IMG/VR virus record: IMGVR_UViG_3300030419_001808
Span: 1-21,558 of that record
DNA length: 21,558 nt
Source: a virus
Reading direction: 5' to 3' (one strand)
The notes below the pieces were generated by a model, which was not told where the DNA came from, searched no databases, and saw only the letters and a list, made by a program, of their open reading frames with translations. A program made the translations under genes and the position numbers. Positions 1-8,400 of this stretch are shown in pieces (positions within the stretch are counted from its first letter, which is position 1; every line of letters starts with the position of its first letter).

Positions 1-393
1 TGCCGAGGAGTCCTTTTTTTTCTTCCTGTTTTCCTTCCATTTATTAACTTTGGCTTGTAGCTGTTTCTGAACCTTTTTCTTAATAGGTTCAAATAAAGAT
101 TGGGTAACAGTAGTTGTTGTTACAGCTATGACAGCTGTTGTTACTGCAGTTACCACTACCGCTGTTTCCGGTACTGGCATCTGTATATCAATAACCGGTA
201 TTTTAAGGGTGGGCTGTTCGGGTTGTTCTGTTTTTTCCTCCTCCGTTGCCTCAGTCTCCTCAGGGCGCTCTAAATCAGCTGGGGGTACAACTATGGGGCG
301 GAAGGCCGGAACGTCTGCTGTAGGCTGTCTCAGGTACATCTGAGGGATGTCCAGAGCCTTGGGTAGGTTAGGGCGTGGGAGGATGATGGACAT
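1..393 (-). CDS. Proline/glutamate-rich single-span membrane protein, 5' part only
   Basis: This open frame of 131 codons has no stop and runs off the left edge. Its ATG shares one base with the stop of the preceding 93-aa gene (TAATG), which fixes the start and implies translational coupling. Residues 1-75 are rich in Pro and Glu and open with SIILPRPNLPKALDIP. A hydrophobic segment rich in Val, Thr and Ala (about 76-98) could span a membrane once. It is followed by a strongly basic stretch (KKK near 105-107, KKKK near 124-127). Proteins with this opening are familiar to me from marine cyanophage genomes, but their function is not known to me. The Pro-rich spacer plus membrane anchor could suit a lysis, envelope or minor virion role; that is inference. 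Codons look more GC-rich than in the fibre genes next door. Confidence 0.75.
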   Translation of the reverse strand, partial: MSIILPRPNLPKALDIPQMYLRQPTADVPAFRPIVVPPADLERPEETEATEEEKTEQPEQPTLKIPVIDIQMPVPETAVVVTAVTTAVIAVTTTTVTQSLFEPIKKKVQKQLQAKVNKWKENRKKKKDSSA

Positions 394-674
394 TACCCTT
401 TATTAGCGATCAGTTTAGCTTTAAATGCATCTTTCACTGCTTGAGTCCAAACAGCATTGGCTATATTTTTTACTTCATCTGATTCGCCACTTATATCTGT
501 ATCTATAAAATTATCACTAGAATCTATAGTACCACATTGCAAAGTTCTACGGTGAAAACTTTGGCTAATTACCTTTCCGTCTTCTTTGATTGTTGTAGCA
601 GTTCTAATTTGTAAGTGTTTGAAAGAAGAAACAATTTCAATTTTATCGTCTGCAGTTGTTTTTGTTAAAGCCAT
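393..674 (-). CDS. Small conserved cyanophage protein of the fibre region (93 aa)
   Basis: This is a small soluble protein opening MALTKTTADDKIEIV, with a central IRTATTIKEDGKVISQSFHRR segment and a C-terminal helix (NAVWTQAVKDAFKAKL). I recognise the pattern K.TATVIKEDGKE.SRSFHRR from many marine cyanophages, where it sits among tail-fibre or structural genes. No enzymatic motif is visible. A GGAG lies about 11 nt upstream of the ATG, and the gap to the 383-aa gene is 29 nt. The stop overlaps the next ATG by one base. The likely role is an accessory virion or fibre-associated protein, inferred from position only. Confidence 0.75.
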   Translation of the reverse strand: MALTKTTADDKIEIVSSFKHLQIRTATTIKEDGKVISQSFHRRTLQCGTIDSSDNFIDTDISGESDEVKNIANAVWTQAVKDAFKAKLIANKG

Positions 675-703
675 TTAAGATTAATCTCCAATTAATTATA
701 TAT

Positions 704-1855
704 TTAGGCTGTGTGGAATACACCACCGAAACCAAATCGTTCGTTACCATTTTCCCAGATTTCATTATCTGCTGCATGGCTATATTCATGTTTTTTGAAT
801 ATTTCCAGCTGAGTACCATTTAATCTCATCACTTTTGGAGTACCACCAGCTTCAGAGACACTATAATGATAAGCACCGGAAAAACAGTTATAAGCATCAG
901 GTGTAGAAAACGGGAATCCAGAAATAGCTGAGTTAGCTGAAGTAGTACCACTTGAACCGGTTATTTTTATATAGGCAGCTACGTAAACCAGATCACCTAT
1001 TTTTATATACCAACCATCTTGGGTACCATACGTATAACTTGCTCCACCACTTTCAACAATCGTAGGAGTCCAAGTACCTCTTTCATAGTCGTTAAGCACC
1101 TCTGCACTTACAGAACCAGCTCCACTTTCATCATCAGTGTTAGCAGTAAAGTCAATACCTTTAGCATTCGTACCTATGACTAGGTTTCCAGCTGAGACCT
1201 TTACATTCTGATTTGCATCTATTCTTACTGCTTCTGTTAATCCAGTAGTTCCACCGTGTTTCTCATTACTAATAACGAAAACTGATGCACCATTATTTTC
1301 TCTAATTGTATGTATTCTTGATCCATATCTATTTTCAGTAGTAGATCCACTGTTCTTTAGAAATATTCCTGAACCACCACCATCGCTAACAGCAGAAGTT
1401 TGTAAAACGATTTGGTTTTCTGGAGTATTAGTACCAGCATGTGTGACGTTTAGTTGTTCGCCATCAAAGGTGAGATTAGCTTCTGCATCTAATTGAGTAG
1501 TAGTGGATGCAACTGTAACTAATTCATTTTCAGTTGCATTATTAATTGTTGCCCCACCTGCTGCTGCGGCAGCCCATTTAAACCCGCCTGCAGCAGTATC
1601 ATCTGCTGTCAGAATATGGTCATTAGTAGGAGCATTTGCATTAAGTTTAGCTTCTGTAACACTTGCATCTGCAGGTGTAGTAGTGTCTGTGTCTGGAGGT
1701 GTTGCCCATTGCCCATCTCCTCTTAGGTAAGTAGTATTACCTGCTGTACCAGAAGAAGTATTGATATCGTTAATATCTACTGACGCGGTGGCTATATCAG
1801 CATTCTTAACCTCACCATCTTTTATACCTTCTGATACAATTTGATTTAATGCCAT
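704..1855 (-). CDS. Tail fibre / receptor-binding tip protein with GTWTPT module (383 aa)
   Basis: The protein starts with low-complexity fibre sequence: LRGDGQWATPP at 44-54 and DASVTEAKLNANAP at 63-76. A central beta-rich region (about 110-250) carries EAVRIDANQNV near 208-218. The C-terminal module opens with AEVLNDYERGTWTPTI at 251-266 and continues with GWYIKIGDLVYVAAYI. The DYE.GTWTPT motif is common in receptor-binding tips of marine phage fibres. Two linkers resemble those of the main fibre, which suggests exchange of parts. There is no intramolecular chaperone, so it probably trimerises alone or with help from the neighbours. The start shares one base with the stop of the 60-aa gene (TAATG), with GAGGCAG just upstream as ribosome-binding site. 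It probably contacts a host surface glycan or protein, but the receptor cannot be read from sequence. Confidence 0.85.
   Translation of the reverse strand: MALNQIVSEGIKDGEVKNADIATASVDINDINTSSGTAGNTTYLRGDGQWATPPDTDTTTPADASVTEAKLNANAPTNDHILTADDTAAGGFKWAAAAAGGATINNATENELVTVASTTTQLDAEANLTFDGEQLNVTHAGTNTPENQIVLQTSAVSDGGGSGIFLKNSGSTTENRYGSRIHTIRENNGASVFVISNEKHGGTTGLTEAVRIDANQNVKVSAGNLVIGTNAKGIDFTANTDDESGAGSVSAEVLNDYERGTWTPTIVESGGASYTYGTQDGWYIKIGDLVYVAAYIKITGSSGTTSANSAISGFPFSTPDAYNCFSGAYHYSVSEAGGTPKVMRLNGTQLEIFKKHEYSHAADNEIWENGNERFGFGGVFHTA
1637..1660 (-). repeat. Dispersed 24-nt linker repeat, copy in the 383-aa fibre gene
   Basis: On the plus strand it reads TGCATTAAGTTTAGC, two variable bases, then CTGTAAC. 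It encodes the VTxAKLNA linker and matches the copy at 6467-6490 at 22 of 24 bases. Confidence 0.7.
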
Positions 1856-2037
1856 TAATCTGCTGCCTCCGGTGTGTTACCTGCTGCTACCCATTCCTGA
1901 TATCTACGACCGGCTCCAATGTCAGTTGAATCTTTTCTAAATACTAGTTGTGATCCATCAGCAAAGGTTTCAGTTATATGGGTTTCCTGTTCTTCACCTG
2001 TTGCCAGGTTTGTTGTTTTTGTTATTTTATATGACAT
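1855..2037 (-). CDS. Small fibre-associated protein with YQEWVAAGNTPEAAD tail (60 aa)
   Basis: A 60-residue protein opening MSYKITKTTNL and ending in YQEWVAAGNTPEAAD. That ending (Y.eWla.GNTP.pAD) recurs at the C-termini of small phage proteins encoded beside tail fibres and fibre-assembly genes. No membrane segment is seen. GCGGAG lies upstream of the ATG, inside the last codons of the 422-aa fibre gene. Its stop overlaps the next gene by one base. It could be a fibre cap, an assembly factor or a minor tip subunit; the sequence does not decide between these. Confidence 0.75.
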   Translation of the reverse strand: MSYKITKTTNLATGEEQETHITETFADGSQLVFRKDSTDIGAGRRYQEWVAAGNTPEAAD

Positions 2038-2039
2038 AA

Positions 2040-3308
2040 TTAAAACTCCGCATCAAAACCAACACGGGCATTTGCATTAGAAATGTAACCCCATCCTGCA
2101 TGTCCTGTGGTGTTAGAGACATCATCTGTAAAGTGTAGAAAATAACCATTCGCTGATTCTTGTGCTGAGGTACCTACATCATCAGATAAATTCTGTACGC
2201 CAGCACCAGACATTAAAGCAAAGTAATTTTGTCCTACCACTTTATATAAGCCAGGAGTACCACTTCTCATGGTTACAGGAAAGTGAACTCCGCAATACCA
2301 TTGATCAGTACTGTAAGAAGACATTATTCCTAGCATCTCTCCATTATGCCTACTACCATCGGCGTGCATATAGAAGTAACGTTGGCACCTACGTAATTCA
2401 TCATCATACCGCTTGAATTCAAAGTCTGTAGCTGTAGCACCTGCTTCAAGCTGAACTCCTGTTATTTCCCAGGTTGCATCGTCTGTCGTGTACCAATTGT
2501 CATCATCGCCATCGTAATCTTTAAATTGATTAGTCTGATAGACACCCCAAGCATCATCAGTGAAAGAATCATCTGTGTATAAAGATCCCATAGCAATCTG
2601 CCATTGCAACATTAGGCCATGATCATTATTATCTCCAAATACATTATTAGCATTACCAGGTATAGTATGAGTTACATATGTCCAAGTATTAGCGGCAGGT
2701 GTAAATGGATGTGCATAATGTTGGCCTGTTCCTTCACTAGTTCTAAGTGCAAAATAGAATCTTTGTGAGACACTAGATTTTACCCAGAAGGATATAGTTA
2801 CTTTAGAGTTTGGGTCTGTATAGTCCCAACCAGATTGGTGTATATCTCTGTTTTCAGTTATATACTTAAATCTTATATAATCTGCTGCATCAAGAGCAGA
2901 TTGATTACCATTAGTTATTTTATAACACCACCTAAACCCTTTAGCCCAAGGACCAGTATCAGATGATGTTAAAGCTCTTTGTTCTTGTTGAGGTGTTTCG
3001 TTTGTACCACCTTTATCATAATAGAAACGGTCTGTTGTTTTACAGCCTTGCTCAGTACTTGATGTACCTCTCTGAGCAATTCTCATATCGCCGTTGATCA
3101 GGATATTTCTACCTGCAGGAGGTGAACTTGATAATCCCGTTAAACTAGCACCACTAATTGCAGGTAAAGCACCTGTTAATTTATTAGCAGGAATAGTACC
3201 ATCTACACTTAAGTTACCTTTAACAGTAACATTCCTTGAATCATCTAATTCAATATTAGAGTTAGTTCCATCTTCACTATGGAGCTTATCAACTTTTAAT
3301 ATACTCAT
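2040..3308 (-). CDS. Tail fibre protein with jelly-roll-like carbohydrate-binding module (422 aa)
   Basis: Residues 1-62 form a fibre stem (ILKVDKLHSEDGT..I.LD, then NVTVKGNLSVDGTI and GASLTGLSS). At 67-80 comes the hallmark GRNILINGDMRIAQ. The body (about 90-300) has the order typical of a beta-sandwich tip: VTISFWVKSS near 170-179, NTWTYVTHTIPG near 207-218, WEITGVQLEAGATATDFEF near 280-298, and YDDELRRCQRYF at 301-312. This architecture is very common in marine and other phage tail fibres and is usually read as a carbohydrate-binding jelly roll. Residues 313-422 form a further beta-rich tip ending in Phe. The start has an excellent ribosome-binding site (AGGAGG, about 6 nt before the ATG) formed by the final Gly-Gly codons of the 136-aa gene. 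It is likely a receptor-binding protein. Confidence 0.88.
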   Translation of the reverse strand: MSILKVDKLHSEDGTNSNIELDDSRNVTVKGNLSVDGTIPANKLTGALPAISGASLTGLSSSPPAGRNILINGDMRIAQRGTSSTEQGCKTTDRFYYDKGGTNETPQQEQRALTSSDTGPWAKGFRWCYKITNGNQSALDAADYIRFKYITENRDIHQSGWDYTDPNSKVTISFWVKSSVSQRFYFALRTSEGTGQHYAHPFTPAANTWTYVTHTIPGNANNVFGDNNDHGLMLQWQIAMGSLYTDDSFTDDAWGVYQTNQFKDYDGDDDNWYTTDDATWEITGVQLEAGATATDFEFKRYDDELRRCQRYFYMHADGSRHNGEMLGIMSSYSTDQWYCGVHFPVTMRSGTPGLYKVVGQNYFALMSGAGVQNLSDDVGTSAQESANGYFLHFTDDVSNTTGHAGWGYISNANARVGFDAEF

Positions 3309-3309
3309 A

Positions 3310-3720
3310 TCAACCTCCTAAAGCTGTTTTTATACCAGCTATATCAGTTGCATTGTCTATGTTTGTTTGCATAGTTGCATATTTTGTACGAATAGCAGCT
3401 CTAGCTGTTTCAGCTGCAGTAGCATCCTGACCAGGAATATTTAAAGAAATAATATTATCATGAGGTTTAAATTCTTCTGATCTTTTTTCTCTTCTAATAT
3501 TATGTGCTAAAACTTTTGATTTAGTTACATCTTCTGTAACTACACCTGAACCTTTTACCCAGGCATTTCTAAATGTTCGGTCTGTAGGAATCTTGTCATC
3601 CTCTATAACTTCATAATTAGTACCACTAGGAACACTTTTTTTTGCGGTTTCTATTTCTCCATCCACTGGGTGAATAATGGAAAGAGTGCCGTCTGATGTT
3701 AAATAAACTACTTTGGCCAT
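3310..3720 (-). CDS. Fibre-assembly / tail-accessory protein with DRTFRNAW motif (136 aa)
   Basis: The N-terminal half is beta-rich (KVVYLTSDGTLSIIHP). The motif PTDRTFRNAW at 45-54 is followed by VVTEDVTKSKVLAHNIRREKR. The pattern 'P.DRTFR.AW....g.V..Dm.KA..I.R...R..R' is a widespread signature of small phage proteins encoded next to tail fibres. The C-terminal half (about 100-136) is helical and alanine-rich and ends in Gly-Gly. The ATG has GGAGGA upstream, provided by the Gly-Gly-stop end of the 168-aa gene. Small size, position between two fibre genes and the known motif fit a fibre chaperone or adaptor rather than a receptor-binding tip. The exact function is not established from sequence. 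Confidence 0.8.
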   Translation of the reverse strand: MAKVVYLTSDGTLSIIHPVDGEIETAKKSVPSGTNYEVIEDDKIPTDRTFRNAWVKGSGVVTEDVTKSKVLAHNIRREKRSEEFKPHDNIISLNIPGQDATAAETARAAIRTKYATMQTNIDNATDIAGIKTALGG

Positions 3721-3723
3721 TTT

Positions 3724-4230
3724 TTATCCTCCAAAGAATACCAAATAAATTTCCTCGCCATCGCATTCTGTCGTTTCACCATTAGTACCACCAACATATG
3801 AGACACTAATACGTGCAGAGCCTACCGCAAAAGTCCTAGTCCAAGCCTCGTCACCTACAACTAAATATCTACTATCTGGAGAGGCTGCATATCCAACAAC
3901 AATATAATTTGTATTTGGCATATTGCTAGTGAAATTTATTGTATAATCACCTGTACCGTTGTCAGTAATTGAAGCTACATTATAGTGGGATCTAGGTGAA
4001 ATACTGCCAGCCGTTCCATCAAAATTAACCCAAGCTTTAGCTATTGTTGCATCTGGAGTAGAAGAGATAGTATCAAATGATAACTGACCATTCGATCCAT
4101 CTGTCTTTAAATATTGATCTGCACTACCTGCAGCAGTAGGCAGTTTTAATGTGATATCAGCTCCTGATGCTGGACCAGCTATGGTAACAGCGTTGTTACC
4201 ATCAGTGGTTTTAATTTTTAATTCTGCCAT
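3724..4230 (-). CDS. Short tail-fibre tip protein (168 aa)
   Basis: A short stem (ITLKLPTAAGSADQYLKTDG at 26-45) leads into a C-terminal beta-sandwich-like tip. The tip opens with AKAWVNFDGTAGSISPRSHY at 64-83 and continues with VASITDNGTGDYTINF at 85-100 and MPNTNYIVVGYA at 104-115. The pattern 'iKAWVNFnGt....r...NV.SItDngtGdyt.nFt..m....Y' is a common receptor-binding module in marine phage fibres. The start shares one base with the stop of the S74 fibre, which suggests the two are made together, possibly as stem and alternative tip. It ends GG-stop, and those codons supply the ribosome-binding site for the next gene. No chaperone domain is present. Confidence 0.85.
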   Translation of the reverse strand: MAELKIKTTDGNNAVTIAGPASGADITLKLPTAAGSADQYLKTDGSNGQLSFDTISSTPDATIAKAWVNFDGTAGSISPRSHYNVASITDNGTGDYTINFTSNMPNTNYIVVGYAASPDSRYLVVGDEAWTRTFAVGSARISVSYVGGTNGETTECDGEEIYLVFFGG

Positions 4231-5453
4231 TAACCTGCCTCCAGTGCTTTGACCTTAGTCGAAAGTTCTTTAATAGCATTCAACATATGCCAGAACAATT
4301 CATCAGTATTAACTGTTTTTACTCCTTTATCAGAAGTTTTAATACAATCAGGACAAACAGCTTCTAATTCTTGAGCTATTACACCAACATGAGTTGAAGT
4401 ATCACCTTGTCCAATAACTACTTGATGTGCTGTTGTACCTGATGGAAAGGCACTTAAATCGATAGTATCTTCAGATGCAGCAGGGGTATCATACTGACCT
4501 TTTACTTTTATATCACCAACAAAAGATCCCGCTGGAATCGTGTCAGATTCGGTATAATAAGTATCAGCAGGCTTAGTATATTGTTTATACTTAAAATTCC
4601 TTACTTTAACATTATCAATAACACTTAAACCAACAGTATTATCAGTGATATTTTTCTTTAATCGTTGGTCAGATGTTGTAGACCATGAAGAGCTGTTATT
4701 ACCTTGATAGCAAGCTCCACTGTCATTACCATAAATCCAAGTATTAGCATTGGACATGGGAGTATCATCCCATGCTATATACAACCTTTCACTTTCATCG
4801 TCAATTTCACTAGATCCAGCATATCTTCCCAAGCAAACGTTGTAAGATCCGGTAGTAAGCGTCTTACCAGCATGGAATCCTATGGCAGTATTATCTCTAC
4901 CTGTAGTTACATCCTGACCAGATTGACCACCTACGAATGTATTATATCCAGCGGATGTTGCTAATTCTGCCAAAGAAGATCTACCGATAGCAACGTTATC
5001 TCTTCCTGTAGTTTCCTTAATTAAAGCTGCATTACCAATAGCAACGTTATGCTGTCCAGTGGTAAGGTCTTGACCACATGCATTCCCAATAAGGGTATTA
5101 CCCGATCCTTGAGTTATGCTCTCACCACATTTATAACCATAAAGTGTGACTCCTTGTTGGGCACCATTAAAGCTACTTCCTGTATCAGTTCCGCAGTAAG
5201 TATTATTACCGTTATCAAGAGTAAGTCTTGAATCTTCTGAAGATATAGTTTGCCAAGTATTATCTCCTCTCAGAAACTTTGCATCACCTACTCCACTAGC
5301 TGATAAGTGGGCTATATCTACAGCACCAGCTGTTATTTCAGCAGAATCAATAGCATTATCTGCCATTGTGCCGTTATCTACGACATTATCATTTATGCCG
5401 CCAGCTGCGACACCTGCGATAGTATTTGCAGATCCATTAATTGTAATTGCCAT
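4230..5453 (-). CDS. Tail fibre with NxAIG head-like repeats and C-terminal S74 chaperone (407 aa)
   Basis: Residues 1-70 are fibre stem (VDIAHLSASGVGDAKFLRGDNTWQ). Residues about 114-212 carry roughly 20-24-residue repeats built on TG..N.AIG..A, resembling the left-handed parallel beta-roll repeats of YadA-type adhesins. The C-terminal 147 residues are an S74 intramolecular chaperone. It has the self-cleavage motif SDQRLKKNI with Ser261 and Lys266, a later HVGVIAQELEAV block at 355-366, and a terminal helix (LNAIKELSTKVKALEA) suited to a trimeric coiled coil. In the family, as in K1F endosialidase, the Ser/Lys dyad releases the chaperone after trimer folding, so cleavage between Thr260 and Ser261 is expected. 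The start overlaps the main fibre stop by one base. Confidence 0.9.
   Translation of the reverse strand: MAITINGSANTIAGVAAGGINDNVVDNGTMADNAIDSAEITAGAVDIAHLSASGVGDAKFLRGDNTWQTISSEDSRLTLDNGNNTYCGTDTGSSFNGAQQGVTLYGYKCGESITQGSGNTLIGNACGQDLTTGQHNVAIGNAALIKETTGRDNVAIGRSSLAELATSAGYNTFVGGQSGQDVTTGRDNTAIGFHAGKTLTTGSYNVCLGRYAGSSEIDDESERLYIAWDDTPMSNANTWIYGNDSGACYQGNNSSSWSTTSDQRLKKNITDNTVGLSVIDNVKVRNFKYKQYTKPADTYYTESDTIPAGSFVGDIKVKGQYDTPAASEDTIDLSAFPSGTTAHQVVIGQGDTSTHVGVIAQELEAVCPDCIKTSDKGVKTVNTDELFWHMLNAIKELSTKVKALEAG
4233..4673 (-). other. S74 intramolecular chaperone domain of the 407-aa fibre
   Basis: This segment codes for residues 261-407. It begins at the SDQRLK motif (Ser261/Lys266 dyad intact) and runs to a predicted coiled-coil terminus. 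By family knowledge it assists trimer folding and is then cut off, so it should not be in the mature virion. Confidence 0.8.
4818..5114 (-). repeat. Coding repeats, TGxxNxAIG unit, in the 407-aa fibre
   Basis: Residues about 114-212 show four to five degenerate units with the cores SGNTLIGNA, GQHNVAIGNA, GRDNVAIGRS, GYNTFVGGQ, GRDNTAIGFHA and GSYNVCLGRYA. The spacing is about 20-24 residues. They are protein-level repeats with little exact DNA identity. Confidence 0.75.
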
Positions 5454-8400
5454 TAGCTAATCACCCATCTTGCATTATTTGAAATTGTTACAGTGTTCTC
5501 AATAGTTATAGGTCCAACACTGTGTGCTCCTTTATTAGCTCCTAGTGTATATGCAGCACTGATAGTTTGATCATTCTCGTACATACATCCACTAGCTGTA
5601 GTACTTGATACATCAGACCATGTACATACACCAGCAGTTGTTGCTGTAAGTGCTTGCCCATTAGCAGTTGGTACTACCCCAGGTAATGTTATTGTATAGT
5701 TACTAGTCGCCTGAGCTGTAGCTGGTCCTGAAATAGTTGGACCGTATGTATTATTACTACCACCGCCTTCAAGTTTTATAGTGCCTGGTGTTGTATCATT
5801 GCTACCGTAACTACTTAAGGTTAAAACACCTTTATCTATATCAAGGCCGCCTACCGAATACATTAGTAGAGTATCATTACCACTAGAACCTCCTACTATA
5901 ATAGGGACTGGGTTAGCACCGGATGATATACCAAAGAATGCCATCTCTAATGGACTTGGTCCAACTCCATTAACAACTTGGAAACCACGTTTATCACCAC
6001 TTGCACCATCCGTAATAATATTCTGGGCATGAACTCCAAAGTTACTTCCTATAAACCGGAAGTATCCTAACATGTCAGTTTCAGACTCATTTATATAATA
6101 GAAATCATGAGTCTGCCCATGGACATTATTTGGTGTTTTCCAAGTAACAGTATTACCTCCAGTAGCACCGTTATTAGTTACACCATCAGAAGAACCAGCA
6201 TCAGACGTGCTTGCATCAGCAGCCTGTTTTTTTATTTTAAACGGATTAGTTCCTGAACTACAGTTATTAACAAATTTATATGTAGTATTAGGTAGTAAAT
6301 ATATCTCAGGATCATTTACATTACCATCAAATGCATCTCCACTGAATACCCAATGATCTGTACCACTATTAGTTACATTAATTGTAACAACACCAGAAGC
6401 GTCAGCCCATGCTAAACCTGATCCAGAAGCACTCTTCTGTAAGAAGTGTCCAGTAGTTTCTGTACCTGCATTAAGTTTAGCAGCTGTAACTGTATCATCA
6501 CCAGGTGTATTAATAGAAAGAGCTGAACCAGATTGTATTATAAATACTTCTGAACCATTTGGTAGGTTAGCACCAAATTCAATGGTGTGACCATCAGCCA
6601 TACAGAATCCAGTATTAGATCCTATAGATGTACCAGTATTAGGCTTCTGTACAACACCATTAACACTCACCATTAGCTGAGCAGCGTTAGTTACACTAGC
6701 TAAACTACCTGATGTTGAGTTCTCTCTAAGGTCATACTTAGATATAGAGCCATTAAATACAGCAGCATTACCTGTACCTGTATTAAATGCACAAGGTACT
6801 AGATACTTAAAGTCTCCTGTAGAGGTTACTTCACCCCAAGATGAGCCATCATAGACATACATCTTATTGGCACCAGTATCGAAGTAAAGGTCACCTTCAT
6901 CGTCAGTACCAGTAAGTGCTCCTTCACTTGATGCTACACGATATCTATTTTTAAAATCGTTTATATCTTGACTAAGTTGTTCTACGTCGTCATCTTTAGC
7001 TAATAGTCTATGGAAAGTATAGTTTTGCCCAGACCCTGTAGAAGAGACCAACATACCAACACCAGCACCAATTGTCTTACCTTGTAAGGCGTCTGGAGCT
7101 GCTTGGATGGTTACATTTGTATTACCTGCTGTCTTACAATTACCAGTAGTTGAATCAGGTGTACTTGTTGAATCAAATACTACACCACTTGCGTCAGTAA
7201 TACTAATTACAACACCAGATACTGGTTGTGTATTTGGAAAACTAGTTCTATTAGCAATAACTTCAAAGCCACCGAATGGTTCTAATTGTGCAGATACATA
7301 ATCAACAACAGCTCCTGATGTAGGGAATTTAGCATCATCATCAGTAATAGTTGTTTGTTTATCTAATCCATTAAGTTCATTTAGATCAGCTGCTGCACCT
7401 GTATAACCAACTAATTTGTTTAGTTCTGCTGTAGAGACTGTAGCTCCATCTAATATCTGTACTTCTGCTTGACTAAGATCAGCTAATGCATTTGCTGTGT
7501 CTTGAGCCATAGTACCTAGCTCAGTAATCTTAGCATTAGTAGTCTGTTTAGCATCTAACTGTGTTTGAATAGCTGATGTAACATTATCTACATAGTTCAG
7601 TTCTGCAGTAGTTACAGTAGCACCATCTAATATTTCAACTTCTGCTTGTGTTAACGCTGCTAATGCTGCTGAAGCTCCTGATTGACATCCTGATAAGTTT
7701 GTTAAATCAGCATCTAAAGATAGTTTTGATTGGGCTATAGCTGCATCTGATTTAATATCAGCATTGACTATTGAATCGTCTACAATGTTAGATGAGTTTA
7801 CTGAGTTTGCAGACATGTGCTCAAGATCAATAGCACCTGCGGCTATATGCTCAGAGTTGATAACATCATCTCCGATATTATCTCCATCTACAGCATCAGC
7901 TGCTAACATAGCATGTTCTACAGCACCTGTGGCTATAGTAACTGCACCTGTATTTGCAAGTGTTACGTCACCTGAAACAGCAACTTCAGTAGCTTTATTT
8001 GAACCATTACCTACAAGAATCTTAGCACTATCTAAATTCTCTAATTTAGTAAATTCAATAGCTGCGCTTGCATTAACATCAGCATTAACAATAGTCCCAT
8101 CTTTAATATGAGTACTATTAACAGCGCCATTTGCTATATCTTCACTATTTATTTGTAATTGTTGTTCTTCCTGTAGTGCATATAATACTTGATCTTGGTT
8201 ATTATTAAGATCAGCAGCACGTATAGACGATCCGGCAGCATATACCGCTTCAGCCGCATCGACATATGTATCTCTATAAACCCTTACAGTGACACCACTT
8301 AAAGGAGCACCGCTAGCTGCCTGTAAAGTACTGTCTACACTATTAGCGTTAAATTCGATTTTAGTGGGTGAAGTGGTGGTTACAGTGTATTTATTTGTAG

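Noticed and set aside
128-343. Plus-strand frame rich in Thr/Val/Ser near the left edge
   Set aside because: It is the antisense of the proline-rich membrane protein, which is supported by start/stop overlap with its neighbour.
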